A stretch of 64,000 nucleotides of DNA from assembly GCF_003957375.1 (NCBI RefSeq), contig NZ_CP025473.1, forward strand, positions 248,001-312,000, in the 5' to 3' direction. Source of the stretch: Enterococcus mundtii (GTDB taxonomy: Bacteria > Bacillota > Bacilli > Lactobacillales > Enterococcaceae). A program made the translations under genes and the position numbers. Of this stretch, positions 1 to 8,261 are shown one piece after another. The notes under the pieces are model-generated. The model had not been told where the DNA came from. It ran no database searches and worked only from the letters and a program-made list of their open reading frames with translations. The first letter of the stretch is position 1. Each line of letters opens with the position of its first letter.

Positions 1-842
1 ATAACGGATTGTTCAAAGTGGTACCGCTAGGTGGTTGGAATCCTTATGTAGTATCGGCTCAACGCTTTACATTGAAGACATCAACAGGGGAAAATTACCC
101 ATGTATTTCTTCTTCCGTTCCACCACATTTATTACGTGGTACAAGTGGTCAAAAGTCAGTCGAAGTAACAGATATTTTATTTGATGCTGGTTTTGAATCA
201 AAAGAAGAAGCAATGAGTTTTGGTGTCCTACCAGGAGATACGATCGTACCTTTTGCAGAAACGATCAAAACAGCAAATGGCAAAAATATCATCAGTAAGT
301 CATGGGATAACCGTTACGGTTGTACGATGGTCTTGGAAGCATTAGAAGCCCTAGAAAAAGAAACATTAGGTCATACGCTGATCGCCGGTGCTAACGTCCA
401 GGAAGAAGTTGGTTTACGTGGATCAAAAGCTTCAGTGAACAAATTCAAACCTGATCTATTCTTTGCGGTAGACTGCTCTGCAGCGGATGATACAGTAACG
501 AAAAAAGGCACATTTGGTCATCTAGGAGAAGGCACCTTGATGCGTATCCAAGATCCAGGATTGATCATGTTGCCACGTTTACGTGAATATTTACTAGATA
601 TTGCTGAAACAAACAATATTCCATATCAATACTTTGTATCAAAAGGTGGTACCGACGCGGGTGCTGCTCATACACAAAATGAAGGAATCCCAAGTACCGT
701 TATCGGTGTGGTTGGGCGCTATATCCATACGCATCAAACGATGTTTAGTATCCGTGACTTTGAAGCAGCCAGAGAAATGTTGATCCAAACATTGAAGGGC
801 TTAGATAAATCAACGGTGAATACGATCGTTTACGGAAAATAA
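1..842 (+). CDS. pepA: M42 family glutamyl aminopeptidase, 5' end outside window
   Basis: The gene is cut by the left edge; the frame is open from base 3 and 277+ residues are visible of a family that is usually about 355 long. M42 enzymes are cytoplasmic, cobalt- or zinc-dependent aminopeptidases that form large tetrahedral complexes and remove N-terminal acidic or hydrophobic residues in peptide catabolism. Visible hallmarks in order are DNRYG (bridging metal Asp), EEVGLRG (catalytic Glu followed by a metal Glu), VDCSAAD (metal Asp) and GTDAGAAH with the late THTH segment (metal His). No frameshift is seen. A short intergenic region without a strong hairpin separates it from the thioredoxin-like gene. 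The family call is firm; the glutamyl specificity (PepA) is inferred from overall resemblance to the lactococcal enzyme. Confidence 0.87.
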   Translation, partial: NGLFKVVPLGGWNPYVVSAQRFTLKTSTGENYPCISSSVPPHLLRGTSGQKSVEVTDILFDAGFESKEEAMSFGVLPGDTIVPFAETIKTANGKNIISKSWDNRYGCTMVLEALEALEKETLGHTLIAGANVQEEVGLRGSKASVNKFKPDLFFAVDCSAADDTVTKKGTFGHLGEGTLMRIQDPGLIMLPRLREYLLDIAETNNIPYQYFVSKGGTDAGAAHTQNEGIPSTVIGVVGRYIHTHQTMFSIRDFEAAREMLIQTLKGLDKSTVNTIVYGK

Positions 843-965
843 GTAATCAACGAGTGAAGGCTATCCGCTTTTGCTCGTTTTTTATTTTTTAGATATAGTT
901 TGGTCAGTTTTTTGTAAAGGTGTATAATTTAAGTAGAATATAGAATAAGAAAGAAGTGTGAACCT

Positions 966-1286
966 ATGATTACTCCTAAAAGTCTTGAAGAAGTAGCCGG
1001 TTATGTTGAAAAAGGCAATCATATCTTTTTCTTTACTGCCGATTGGTGTGGCGATTGTCGCTTCATCAAACCACAAATGCCAGAGATCGAGCGCAGCTTT
1101 TCAGATTGGACATTTGTCGAAATGGATCGTGATGCGTATATCGACTTAGCAGCAGAATGGAATATTTTCGGTATTCCAAGTTTTATTGTCATTAAAGATG
1201 GGAAAGAGCTAGGTCGTCTGGTCAATAAAGATCGTAAAACAAAAGAAGAAATCGAACAGTTTTTAACAAAAACGATTCAGCAGTGA
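966..1286 (+). CDS. thioredoxin-like protein with WCGDC motif
   Basis: This 106-residue protein has a single thioredoxin fold with the redox motif WCGDC near residue 27 and the cis-proline segment GIPSF near residue 75. It resembles Bacillus YtpP, a thioredoxin-like protein encoded beside ytpR, and the same neighbourhood is present here (ytpR lies 750 bp downstream). Its role is probably cytoplasmic thiol-disulfide exchange; the partner is unknown. The ATG is preceded by a purine-rich AAGAAAGAAG site at the right distance. It is followed closely by the universal stress protein gene, so the two are probably co-transcribed. Confidence 0.85.
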   Translation: MITPKSLEEVAGYVEKGNHIFFFTADWCGDCRFIKPQMPEIERSFSDWTFVEMDRDAYIDLAAEWNIFGIPSFIVIKDGKELGRLVNKDRKTKEEIEQFLTKTIQQ

Positions 1287-1307
1287 GAAACGAGAGGAGT
1301 GGGAAAA

Positions 1308-1763
1308 ATGGAACAAGCATATAAGAAAATCTTAGTTGGAATTGACGGAAGCGAGCAAGCGTTTGCTGCATTCAAAAAAGCCGTTGAGGTAGCTCGTAGA
1401 AATGACGGCACAGTATATGTGACGAATGTGATCGACCAACAATTTTATCAATTTATGGGGTATACGCCTATTGACCAATCCTTGATCGATCAACAGACTG
1501 AATCAGCAAAAGAATTGATTGAAGAATGTAAAAATTACGGAAAATCCGTTGATTACCAAAAAATAGAAGGTATTGTGGCTTACGGTTCGGTCAGAGAATC
1601 TATGGCAGTAAAACTACCAAAGAAATATCAAATCGACTTGATCATGATTGGTCAATCAGGGTTAAATGCCGTTGAACGTTTTATGACTGGTAGTGTGGCA
1701 AGCTATGTGATTCGACAAGCTCCGTGTGATGTCTTAGTCGTTTCAGAACCAAGAGAAGCATAG
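1308..1763 (+). CDS. universal stress protein (UspA family)
   Basis: This 151-residue single-domain UspA-fold protein begins YKKILVGIDGSEQA and ends with the nucleotide-binding pattern GQSGLNAVERFMTGSVASYV, the G-2X-G-9X-G(S) signature of ATP-binding Usp proteins. Such proteins act in the cytoplasm in stress and starvation responses, usually as dimers. A GTG lies 9 bases upstream in frame, but GAGGAG directly overlaps it and is 8 bases before the ATG at 1308, so the ATG is preferred. A strong bidirectional terminator follows at 1793-1845, closing a thioredoxin-usp unit. Confidence 0.9.
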   Translation: MEQAYKKILVGIDGSEQAFAAFKKAVEVARRNDGTVYVTNVIDQQFYQFMGYTPIDQSLIDQQTESAKELIEECKNYGKSVDYQKIEGIVAYGSVRESMAVKLPKKYQIDLIMIGQSGLNAVERFMTGSVASYVIRQAPCDVLVVSEPREA

Positions 1764-1792
1764 TTTTTGATTCAATAGGCAGATCCTTGAAC

Positions 1793-1845
1793 AAAAAAAG
1801 ACGAGGAAACGAAAGATGGTGCATTTCGTTTCCTCGTCTTTTTTT
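1793..1845. terminator. bidirectional rho-independent terminator
   Basis: Two perfect 22-nt arms (1793-1814 and 1824-1845) flank a 9-nt loop. The arms start with an A-run and end with a T-run, so the hairpin can terminate in both directions. It closes the usp unit. It also makes any start codon for the next gene inside the hairpin unlikely. Confidence 0.92.
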
Positions 1846-1896
1846 GTGATCCGTGCTTTCTTTTTATTCCGGCAAGGTTTCCTAAGAGAATTTATC

Positions 1897-2037
1897 ATGC
1901 AAGAACCGCCTTTTTTTGTTAAGATAAAGCAAGAGAGTTTGGCGCTAGACTACGTTGGGTTTCCCGAAAGTACGATGTCTTCAGTTGCCATAAATAAAAA
2001 ACAACTTCAACAAATGATATTGGAGGAAACAAAATGA
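1897..2037 (+). CDS. small hypothetical protein coupled to ytpR
   Basis: I do not recognise this 46-residue protein. An ATG at 1897 is preceded by a weak AAGAGA site. The frame ends in a TGA that overlaps the ytpR start codon (ATGA at 2034-2037), a typical translational-coupling arrangement, and the ytpR ribosome site (GGAGG) lies inside its last codons. A longer version starting at 1816 would begin within the terminator hairpin and is less likely. The protein is soluble-looking with no motif. It could equally be a non-coding leader of ytpR. Confidence 0.45.
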   Translation: MQEPPFFVKIKQESLALDYVGFPESTMSSVAINKKQLQQMILEETK

Positions 2038-2639
2038 TTTTTGCTTATAATCGCGCACATGTGGGCGACACACTAATGGTGATCGTAGCCGACGATAAAG
2101 GAACAGAAAATACCGCTATTCGCAAATGGAATGTTGCGCAGATCAAAGATGAATCTGGCCAAATCGTTGCATGGAACTTTTTCCATATCTCAGATCATCT
2201 AACAATTGAAGGCAACGGGCAAGTAACGATTTCTGAAGAACAATTAGCTGAATTGAACCGTTTGATCAAGGAAGCTGGCTTTGGAGAAACACTCGAAAAA
2301 GACAATCAACCGAAAATCGTTGTTGGTTTTGTTAAAACTTGTGAACCTCATCCAGATTCAGACCACTTATCAGTAACTGAAACAGAAGTAGATGGTGGCG
2401 AAGTTTTACAAATCGTTTGTGGTGCACCAAATATCGAAGCAGGGCAAAAAGTAGTCGTTGCCAAACCAGGTGCAATGATGCCAGATGGTATGATGATTTG
2501 GCCTGGAGAATTAAGAGGGGTCAAAAGTGACGGAATGATTTGCTCTGCAAAGGAACTTCACGTACCTAACGCCCCAGAGAAAAAAGGCATCTTAGTTTTA
2601 CCTGAAGATGCGATAGTTGGCGAAGCATTCAAAAACTAG
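2034..2639 (+). CDS. ytpR: YtpR-like tRNA-binding domain protein
   Basis: This 201-residue protein has an N-terminal DUF4479-like region (about residues 1-90) followed by an EMAP/Trbp111-type OB-fold tRNA-binding domain (about 95-200). That domain is recognisable from the segments HPDSDHLSVTE, VCGAPNI, VVAKPGAMMPDG and GVKSDGMICS. The same domain is found in the beta subunit of phenylalanyl-tRNA synthetase and in free-standing YtpR proteins; the cellular role is not well defined. The start is an ATG 8 bases after GGAGG and overlaps the stop of the small upstream frame. A hairpin terminator at 2653-2684 lies between it and the convergent htrA. Confidence 0.9.
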   Translation: MIFAYNRAHVGDTLMVIVADDKGTENTAIRKWNVAQIKDESGQIVAWNFFHISDHLTIEGNGQVTISEEQLAELNRLIKEAGFGETLEKDNQPKIVVGFVKTCEPHPDSDHLSVTETEVDGGEVLQIVCGAPNIEAGQKVVVAKPGAMMPDGMMIWPGELRGVKSDGMICSAKELHVPNAPEKKGILVLPEDAIVGEAFKN

Positions 2640-2652
2640 CAATAATAAAAAA

Positions 2653-2684
2653 ACGACTACCTCCACTGAGGTAGTCGTCTTTTT
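2653..2684. terminator. bidirectional terminator between ytpR and htrA
   Basis: Perfect 11-bp stem (2653-2663 with 2668-2678), loop CACT, flanked by an A-run on the left and a T-run on the right. It serves both convergent genes. Confidence 0.92.
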
Positions 2685-2686
2685 TA

Positions 2687-3991
2687 TTAATTATTTGAGC
2701 CATTGGAACTATTTGAATTTCCTTGGTTTAATGCAGTATTATCAATTGTCAATTTGATATCTACAGTTTTTTCTTCTTCGCCACGGTAATAAGTGATCTT
2801 CACAGTGTCACCAACTTTTTTACCATAAAGCACAGACTGTAATTCAACACCAGATGAGACTTCTGTATCATCGATTTTTGTGATGACATCATATTGTTCT
2901 AAGCCAGCTTTTTCCGCAGGCGTTGCTGGTTGAACAGAACGAATGATCACGCCATTTGTTACAGAAGATGGTAATTTTAAGATCTGTTCCTGTTGTTGTG
3001 TAGAAACGGCTGAAAGATCGGTCATTGTGATACCCAGTGCAGGGCGTGTTACTTTTCCATCTCTTTCAAGTTGATTGATGATATTTACGACATCATTACT
3101 TGGAATCGCAAAGCCCATTCCTTCAACACTTACACTTGAAGAATCAGAAGTCGATGCAATTTTACTTGAATTGATACCAATGACTTGTCCTTCGATATTA
3201 ACTAGTGGACCACCAGAGTTCCCCGGGTTGATCGCTGCATCTGTTTGGATCGCGTTGATATTGACCGTTTCATTAGATTCATTGGTACTTGTCACTTGGC
3301 GATTCAAGGAAGAAATGATCCCTGATGTTACGGAATTCGCGTATTGAGAACCTAGAGGAGAACCAATCGCAATTGCAGGTTCGCCGACTTTCAATGAAGC
3401 AGAATCGCCAAATGAAGCAACAGTGTCGACTTTGTCAGCACTGATTTTCAATACAGCTAAATCAGTGTAAGCATCTGTACCGACTAATTCTGCTTTCACT
3501 TTTGTTCCATCTTTTAATAAAACTTCTAACCCTTGTTGTCCATCGACCACGTGATTATTCGTCACGATATAAGCGGAACCGCCCTCTTTTTTATAGATCA
3601 CACCGCTACCTTCACTGTAAGCTTGCAATTCGCCATCTTCGCCACTACTTTCTTGTTGTTGGCCAAATAATGAACCAAACGGGTCAGATGATGAACTTTG
3701 TTTTTGTAGGTTGATAACAGAAACAACTGCTCCTTGTACTTTATCTACTGCAGAAGTGATATCTGAATCTACATTGACTTTTACATTTTCGACAACTGTT
3801 TCGCCTGATGCATTTTGTGTCCCACTGCTAGAAGAAGTCGTTACTGAGTTACCACCTCCAGTTGCTGCATAAAAAATACCGAAAGTCAGTAATCCGCCAA
3901 TCACGCCACCAACTACGCCAAGACCTAGCTTTCGCCAAATGCCATTAGATTTTCTTTTTTTCATTTTTGGTGTCACATCTCTTCTGTCCAT
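2687..3991 (-). CDS. htrA: HtrA/DegP-like membrane-anchored serine protease
   Basis: This surface quality-control protease has about 434 residues. A short basic cytoplasmic segment (KMKKRKS) is followed by one transmembrane anchor rich in glycine (about residues 24-45), a Ser-rich linker, a trypsin-like domain and one PDZ domain. The catalytic triad is visible as NNHVV (His), YTDLAVL (Asp) and PGNSGGPL (Ser). The C-terminus ends in an Asn/Ser/Gly-rich tail. An ATG at 4006 is possible, but GGAGG lies between it and the ATG at 3991, eight bases before the latter, so 3991 is chosen. The gene sits next to rlmH, as in streptococci. It is likely CtsR- or CiaR/LiaR-type stress regulated, but no operator was recognised. 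Confidence 0.93.
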   Translation of the reverse strand: MDRRDVTPKMKKRKSNGIWRKLGLGVVGGVIGGLLTFGIFYAATGGGNSVTTSSSSGTQNASGETVVENVKVNVDSDITSAVDKVQGAVVSVINLQKQSSSSDPFGSLFGQQQESSGEDGELQAYSEGSGVIYKKEGGSAYIVTNNHVVDGQQGLEVLLKDGTKVKAELVGTDAYTDLAVLKISADKVDTVASFGDSASLKVGEPAIAIGSPLGSQYANSVTSGIISSLNRQVTSTNESNETVNINAIQTDAAINPGNSGGPLVNIEGQVIGINSSKIASTSDSSSVSVEGMGFAIPSNDVVNIINQLERDGKVTRPALGITMTDLSAVSTQQQEQILKLPSSVTNGVIIRSVQPATPAEKAGLEQYDVITKIDDTEVSSGVELQSVLYGKKVGDTVKITYYRGEEEKTVDIKLTIDNTALNQGNSNSSNGSNN

Positions 3992-4133
3992 GTGATCTGC
4001 CTCCATTTATTATTTTCTAGATAAGTTAAGTATAGACTTATTTACTAGATTTAGTCTACTTCCAGACTGTGAACTTTTTATGAAAAACATTAGGAAAAAT
4101 AATTGTTTTCAGATGAAAAAATTAAATACAAAC

Positions 4134-4317
4134 TTATACACAGAAATTGTGGAAAAGTATTTGTAAAAAATGCGTATAATTGTCCATAAAAGTTATCAAC
4201 AACTTGTGGAAAAAGTGGAAAAATCTGTGCGAAACATATGTTTGCTTAAGAAATACTTATGAAATAAGTAATAAAACCACGATAAACTGTGGATAAACCT
4301 GTGGAAGATGTGTATAA
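4134..4317. promoter_or_regulatory. cluster of DnaA boxes between htrA and rlmH
   Basis: Three exact matches to TTATNCACA are present: 4134-4142 (plus), 4288-4296 (minus, TGTGGATAA) and 4309-4317 (minus, TGTGTATAA). At least five one-mismatch sites lie between them, at 4149, 4171, 4181, 4193 and 4205. The region is AT-rich, but no dnaA or dnaN gene is nearby. It is therefore better read as a DnaA-titration or DnaA-regulated promoter region than as oriC. It lies directly upstream of rlmH and behind the htrA promoter. The rest of the 4007-4419 gap holds no ORF. Confidence 0.7.
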
Positions 4318-4419
4318 CTATGTGGGAAAACTTTTTTAAATCACTTTCTTGAATAAGCATCCTCAATTATAATAAGGAAGGAATAAATCGACATGGAAGA
4401 ATGAGGAAAGGAAATAATT

Positions 4420-4899
4420 ATGAATATAAAAATCATCTCAGTAGGAAAATTAAAAGAGAAATATCTGATTCAAGGAATCAATGAGTACGTTAAGCGTCTT
4501 AAAGCCTACGGAAAAATCGAACTAATAGAAGTACCTGACGAAAAAGCACCAGAAAATCTTAGCGAAGCTCAAATGCGCCAAGTCAAAGAAAAAGAAGGCG
4601 AGCGTATACTCGCAAAAATCAAAGATCATGAATTTGTCTACGCTTTAGCGATCCAAGGCGAAAATCCTACTAGTGAAGCCTTTGCCAAGCAAATTGATCA
4701 ATTAGGCATCCAAGGGAAAAGCCAGCTCGTCTTTGTCATCGGTGGCTCGTTAGGATTAAGCGATGATGTCATGCAACGCAGCAATGCCCAAATCTCTTTC
4801 GGCAAAATGACCTACCCTCATCAACTGATGCGCCTGATCCTAGTTGAACAAATTTATCGTGCATTTCGGATCAATACTGGGGCTCCATACCACAAATAA
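4420..4899 (+). CDS. rlmH: 23S rRNA (pseudouridine-1915 N3)-methyltransferase RlmH
   Basis: This 159-residue SPOUT-class methyltransferase acts on pseudouridine 1915 of 23S rRNA in the assembled 70S ribosome, using S-adenosylmethionine. The family signatures are a glycine-rich trefoil-knot segment [13 protein letters not shown] (about residues 105-117), the segment [20 protein letters not shown], and the C-terminus ending PYHK. It starts with an ATG after AAGGAAA. Its last codons are the integration site of the element downstream: the 16-bp attachment repeat at 4882-4897 lies inside the coding sequence and keeps the YHK ending, with TAA as the stop supplied by the element. This is the equivalent of staphylococcal orfX. 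Confidence 0.96.
   Translation: MNIKIISVGKLKEKYLIQGINEYVKRLKAYGKIELIEVPDEKAPENLSEAQMRQVKEKEGERILAKIKDHEFVYALAIQGENPTSEAFAKQIDQLGIQGKSQLVFVIGGSLGLSDDVMQRSNAQISFGKMTYPHQLMRLILVEQIYRAFRINTGAPYHK
4882..4897 (+). repeat. left attachment repeat (in rlmH 3' end)
   Basis: GCTCCATACCACAAAT encodes the last residues of RlmH (APYHK). An exact copy is at 27724-27739. It corresponds in position to the staphylococcal SCC site in orfX, which also spans the YHK-stop codons. Confidence 0.92.
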
Positions 4900-5101
4900 T
4901 GATATTTTTTAAGAGAAAAAATTATCCCTATTTTAAATAATAGCAATAGGTAGTGGTAGGGAGAAATTTATAAATAACTTTTTTATTTGCTTTGGTAGCC
5001 AAGTAAGTTGCAAAAGAAAAATAGATACTGTTAAAAAGATAATGTAGACATAGAAACAAATACGTAAAATTTTAGTTAGAATAATGGCAAGGAGAAAAAA
5101 C

Positions 5102-6310
5102 ATGATAGATGAAAAAAAGTGTTTAAAAAATCTATTGGAGGATATGGATGATATTGAAGAAAAACTATCTAAATGGACTGGGAAAACAAATATATTTCAG
5201 ATACTTAAGCTATCTAAAAATGAAATAAGACATAGTAATTTTTTAGCTTTTTTGTTTGCTCCAAATGAAACCCACAATTTATCTGATGAGTTTTTTAAAA
5301 TGTTTTTGAAAAGGTATATAGATTCTAATGATGATACCAAAGCTGCTATCAATTATTTTGATGCTTTACTTAATAGCTATGAAGATTTAATTGTTTACAG
5401 AGAAAATAAGAATATTGATATTTTATTGGTATCGGAAAAAAATAAAATAGTGGTGTGCATCGAAAATAAAATTCTGTCTTCGGAGTCTGGAGGGCAACTT
5501 AATAAATACCAAAGATATATAGAACGCAATTATTCTAACTATAAAAAAATTTTTGTTTTTTTAACTCCAGATGGAAATGAACCCACAAATCCTAGTTGGG
5601 GCATAATCACTTACAAGGATATCGTTGAAATACTGGAGCAATTAATGCAAAAAAATAGTATGGAAAAGAAAGTATATTATTTGATAAAAGACTATGTTGA
5701 TATTTTAAGGAGAGATGTCGGAATGGATGATGAAATCAAAGAAATCGTTAGAAAAATTTATCAACAACATAAAGAAGCATTGGATCTAATATTTGAAAAT
5801 ATACCAGATAATTTAAGTTTAATGAGTGAATTATACATTGAAGCTTTGGAACAGATTGCTAAAGAAAATGAAATAATTTTTGATCCCAAGTATAGCGGAA
5901 AATCTATAGTGAGATTCCAAATACCAGAATTCACTGATTTATTTCCAGATTTGCCTTTGTCTCACCCAGGTGGATGGAGTAACCACAAAATGTATGCTTT
6001 CGAAATATTAAATAAAGGAGGAAATAGTGTCGGAAAGATAAAGCTTGTATTTACTGGTAAGATTCCAGAAGAAAATAAAAAATTTGTTGAAGAATTAATG
6101 TTAACGACAGGAGTAAAAAAGAAGAAGGAAAATTGGGAATGGTGGAACGTTGCCGAATGGAAAATTAACAAAGTGAATATGAGATTTATTGAAGAACTTT
6201 ATACAAAGTTAGAGAATGAAGGAAGGGATCAAGTTGTAAAAGAAATCAAGAAATCGCTTGAAAAAATTTTAAAGGATATAAAAGAAAAGCCAGTGAATAC
6301 GAAAAGATAA
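5102..6310 (+). CDS. PD-(D/E)XK nuclease superfamily protein (PDDEXK_4-like)
   Basis: The protein has about 402 residues. Its N-terminal region carries the family pattern NIFQILKLSKNEIRHSNFLA (residues about 26-45). It is followed by a restriction-nuclease core with ENKNIDILL (catalytic Asp) and VCIENKI (the ExK pair) near residues 100-125, and QLNKYQRYIE after it. These are the expected residues of PD-(D/E)XK enzymes, so it is probably an active nuclease or a nuclease-like defence protein. The C-terminal half is unassigned. AAGGAG at 5089-5094 is 7 bases before the ATG at 5102, which is preferred over the ATG at 5084. It is the first gene of the cassette next to rlmH. The upstream 4900-5101 stretch is AT-rich without a gene. 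The DNA target is unknown. Confidence 0.75.
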   Translation: MIDEKKCLKNLLEDMDDIEEKLSKWTGKTNIFQILKLSKNEIRHSNFLAFLFAPNETHNLSDEFFKMFLKRYIDSNDDTKAAINYFDALLNSYEDLIVYRENKNIDILLVSEKNKIVVCIENKILSSESGGQLNKYQRYIERNYSNYKKIFVFLTPDGNEPTNPSWGIITYKDIVEILEQLMQKNSMEKKVYYLIKDYVDILRRDVGMDDEIKEIVRKIYQQHKEALDLIFENIPDNLSLMSELYIEALEQIAKENEIIFDPKYSGKSIVRFQIPEFTDLFPDLPLSHPGGWSNHKMYAFEILNKGGNSVGKIKLVFTGKIPEENKKFVEELMLTTGVKKKKENWEWWNVAEWKINKVNMRFIEELYTKLENEGRDQVVKEIKKSLEKILKDIKEKPVNTKR

Positions 6311-6478
6311 AAAATAAGATAGTGTCAAGTAAAGTGTAAATAGAAATTAATTTCTCCTAAAAATTGTTCGTGATTTATTTTTAGATCTTCGTTTTGCACA
6401 AGAGTTGTTGCTTTTATACCAGGACTTTTTGTTAGAATAATGTTTAGAAATAGTGCTGAAGTAGTTAGGAGTTTAAAC

Positions 6479-7065
6479 ATGAAAAAAATAGGTAAAATTT
6501 TTGTTGGGATTATTCTTGTTTTTATTTTATTTGGTGTATTTGCTAATATTTTTATGTCTAAAGAAAAAAAATCTGAAGAACTGAACAATCCCTTATTGTA
6601 GATGAAAAGAAAGTTAAAGTGAGTGTCGATAGGGATTCTTCTGTAGATGGTTTTTTAATGTTTAATGTAGAAAATTATACTGATAAATCTGTGGTATTAA
6701 AAGTTGAAAACTTGGCTATAAATGATCAAAAACAAAATTTAATTTCTGAAAATATTTCTGAAGAACTTGCTAATAACTTGAACGGAAACACGGGACAAGC
6801 ATTGCTATCTAATCCTAGTTTTGGTGTATTTGGTTATTCTTTAGCTTTGGAACCTGCAAAATATGATGATTCTCATTCTGAAGATAGTATAATTTATAAA
6901 TATGAAAGTACTGAAAATAGAAAAAGGCCAGGAGACTTAAAGGGAGATTTAAAATTTGATTTAATTGTTTATACAACTGACCCTGGTAGTTTAGAATATA
7001 TCTCAAAACCAGAAAAAATGTCTGAGATTTTCAAAAAAAATATACACTTGAAAAATATAAATTAA
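6479..7065 (+). pseudogene. frameshifted membrane-anchored hypothetical protein
   Basis: A good ribosome site (AGGAG) precedes an ATG at 6479 and a frame with one N-terminal transmembrane segment (KIFVGIILVFILFGVFANIF). That frame runs into a TAG at 6599. The downstream frame (codons from about 6577 to 7065) continues naturally as EQSLIVDEKKVKVSVDRDSS and has no start codon of its own with a ribosome site. One base lost near 6580-6583 would join them into a protein of about 195 residues with an extracellular beta-rich domain. I do not recognise the family; the shape resembles secreted DUF4352-like immunoglobulin-fold proteins. It could be a real disruption or a sequence error. Confidence 0.6.
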
Positions 7066-7204
7066 AAAATAAACAGGATGTTTTAAAATTTGGGAATATA
7101 AAATAAACTGTGTAAGTTGCTCATTCTAGATAAAGCAGCTTCGCAGTTTTTCTTTTTGGTTTCATCCGTATTTGGATAAGATAAGATGAGGAATGGTCAC
7201 GACC

Positions 7205-7606
7205 ATGAGAAGAAAAAACAAGGCAAAAAATCTGTGGAATTAGTCCAATTCATTATTGATATTTACCAACCAAAAGGTGCAAAAGACATATAAAATGCTT
7301 TAAAAATATATTTTTCCCCCATGTTTAAGACAATTTTACAGGGTGCACTCAATCACCATTTAGGTTATGAGTCTCATGGTAAAAAAGGAAGTCTCCCGAA
7401 GACTGTTGAAACAGCTATGGACGAAAACAGATAAAAAGGTATCTATTCAAACACCTAACAACCATAGTGGTTATGTTGTATTACTCGTCATTTTTGTTCC
7501 TAGTCCGAATAAACTTTCTCTTTTGAAGAAGCAAGAACAAGAAACTATTATTAATATCCATATTAGGGATTCAGAAGATGTAGAAGAATTAAAGAAAAAA
7601 GTGTGA
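7205..7606 (+). pseudogene. decayed IS256-family transposase fragment
   Basis: Short pieces in several frames add up to the N-terminal part of an IS256/Mutator transposase. A frame near 7230-7290 encodes SVELVQFIIDIYQPKGAKDI. The frame at 7321-7434 encodes FKTILQGALNHHLGYESHG then KTVETAMDEN, which is the family's conserved LGY region. A further frame encodes NNHSGY and LLKKQEQETI. At least three frame changes and several stops separate them, and the catalytic DDE part is absent. It is a relic with no function expected. Confidence 0.7.
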
Positions 7607-7635
7607 GAATATTAGTATACCCCTTCAAAGTAATG

Positions 7636-7725
7636 TTAACTTGATTCAAGCGCAACAGATTGATTAATTTTGAAATAAGACTCTATTATTACAAGTTCAT
7701 CCGTTGTAAGATGGGTATAGGTCAT
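7636..7725 (-). pseudogene. N-terminal remnant of an IS30-family transposase
   Basis: On the minus strand AAGGAG is followed by an ATG at 7725 and a 29-codon frame beginning MTYTHLTTDELVIIESYF, the typical start of IS30-family transposases of lactic acid bacteria. The frame then stops and the helix-turn-helix and catalytic domains are missing. With the IS256 relic next to it, this marks a decayed insertion hotspot inside the cassette. The sequence from 7726 to about 7815 probably contains what is left of the IS end. Confidence 0.65.
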
Positions 7726-7868
7726 TTGTACTCACTCCTTATAATTCTTTGGTCGGAACTATTTTGAGTGTAGCACAAATGACTTTTTTAGTTGTCTAGC
7801 TTAATTTTACAATCGGCGATAAATAAAAATGAATCAAATTGAATATCAAATATATATTATATCCATGA

Positions 7869-7904
7869 AGCCCAATCTTCTTTAATAGAAGATTGGGCTA
7901 TTTT
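7869..7904 (+). terminator. rho-independent terminator
   Basis: Perfect 13-bp stem (7869-7881 with 7887-7899), 5-nt loop, followed by ATTTTT. It insulates the DUF960 operon from the IS relics upstream. Confidence 0.88.
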
Positions 7905-7926
7905 TATGGCAAAGGAGGGAAAAGAA

Positions 7927-8235
7927 ATGTTTCAAAATAAAGGACAACGTTATGTCACAAAGGGAGTAATGGACAGTTTACCAGTGGAATTACAAGCTTT
8001 ATGTTGGAACCTAATCGATCAAAAGGTTCAAAAGCAACTTCCTTTAGACTATCTTCAAATCTTTGAATTTTCTATAGAAAAAGGAAATCAAAAGTTGGTT
8101 CATCGTCAAGAAGAACCGGAAGAAAGAAAAGAGTATCTGATTTCACCTAAGCTTCGTTTGAACTCAGTGTCTCAAAAAATATGGGTTATTGATTCGGGTG
8201 AGTATCAAACGATGTTATTACCAGAAGAATACTAG
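7927..8235 (+). CDS. DUF960 family protein (SCC-associated)
   Basis: This is a 102-residue protein starting MFQNKGQRYVTKGV, with the segments LQALCWNLIDQ, DYLQIFEFS and VHRQEEPEE. These match, from memory, the DUF960 family encoded next to ccr genes in staphylococcal SCC elements. Function is unknown. AAGGAGGG is 8 bases before the ATG at 7927; an upstream ATG at 7906 overlaps the terminator tail and lacks a ribosome site. It heads a compact operon with the genes that end in DUF1643 at 9286. That order is part of the core SCC gene set and supports the identification of the element. Confidence 0.8.
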   Translation: MFQNKGQRYVTKGVMDSLPVELQALCWNLIDQKVQKQLPLDYLQIFEFSIEKGNQKLVHRQEEPEERKEYLISPKLRLNSVSQKIWVIDSGEYQTMLLPEEY

Positions 8236-8261
8236 TATCTAAAAGAAAGGAGCGAAATAAC

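Noticed and set aside
1816-1896. Extended N-terminus for the small gene before ytpR
   Set aside because: The extension starts within a perfect terminator hairpin and lacks a ribosome site.
4134-4317. Chromosomal origin oriC
   Set aside because: DnaA boxes are present, but no dnaA, dnaN, rpmH or parB gene is near, so the cluster alone does not define an origin.
6325-6588. Minus-strand frame of 87 aa
   Set aside because: Covers the ribosome site and the membrane segment of the plus-strand gene at 6479; an AT-rich shadow.
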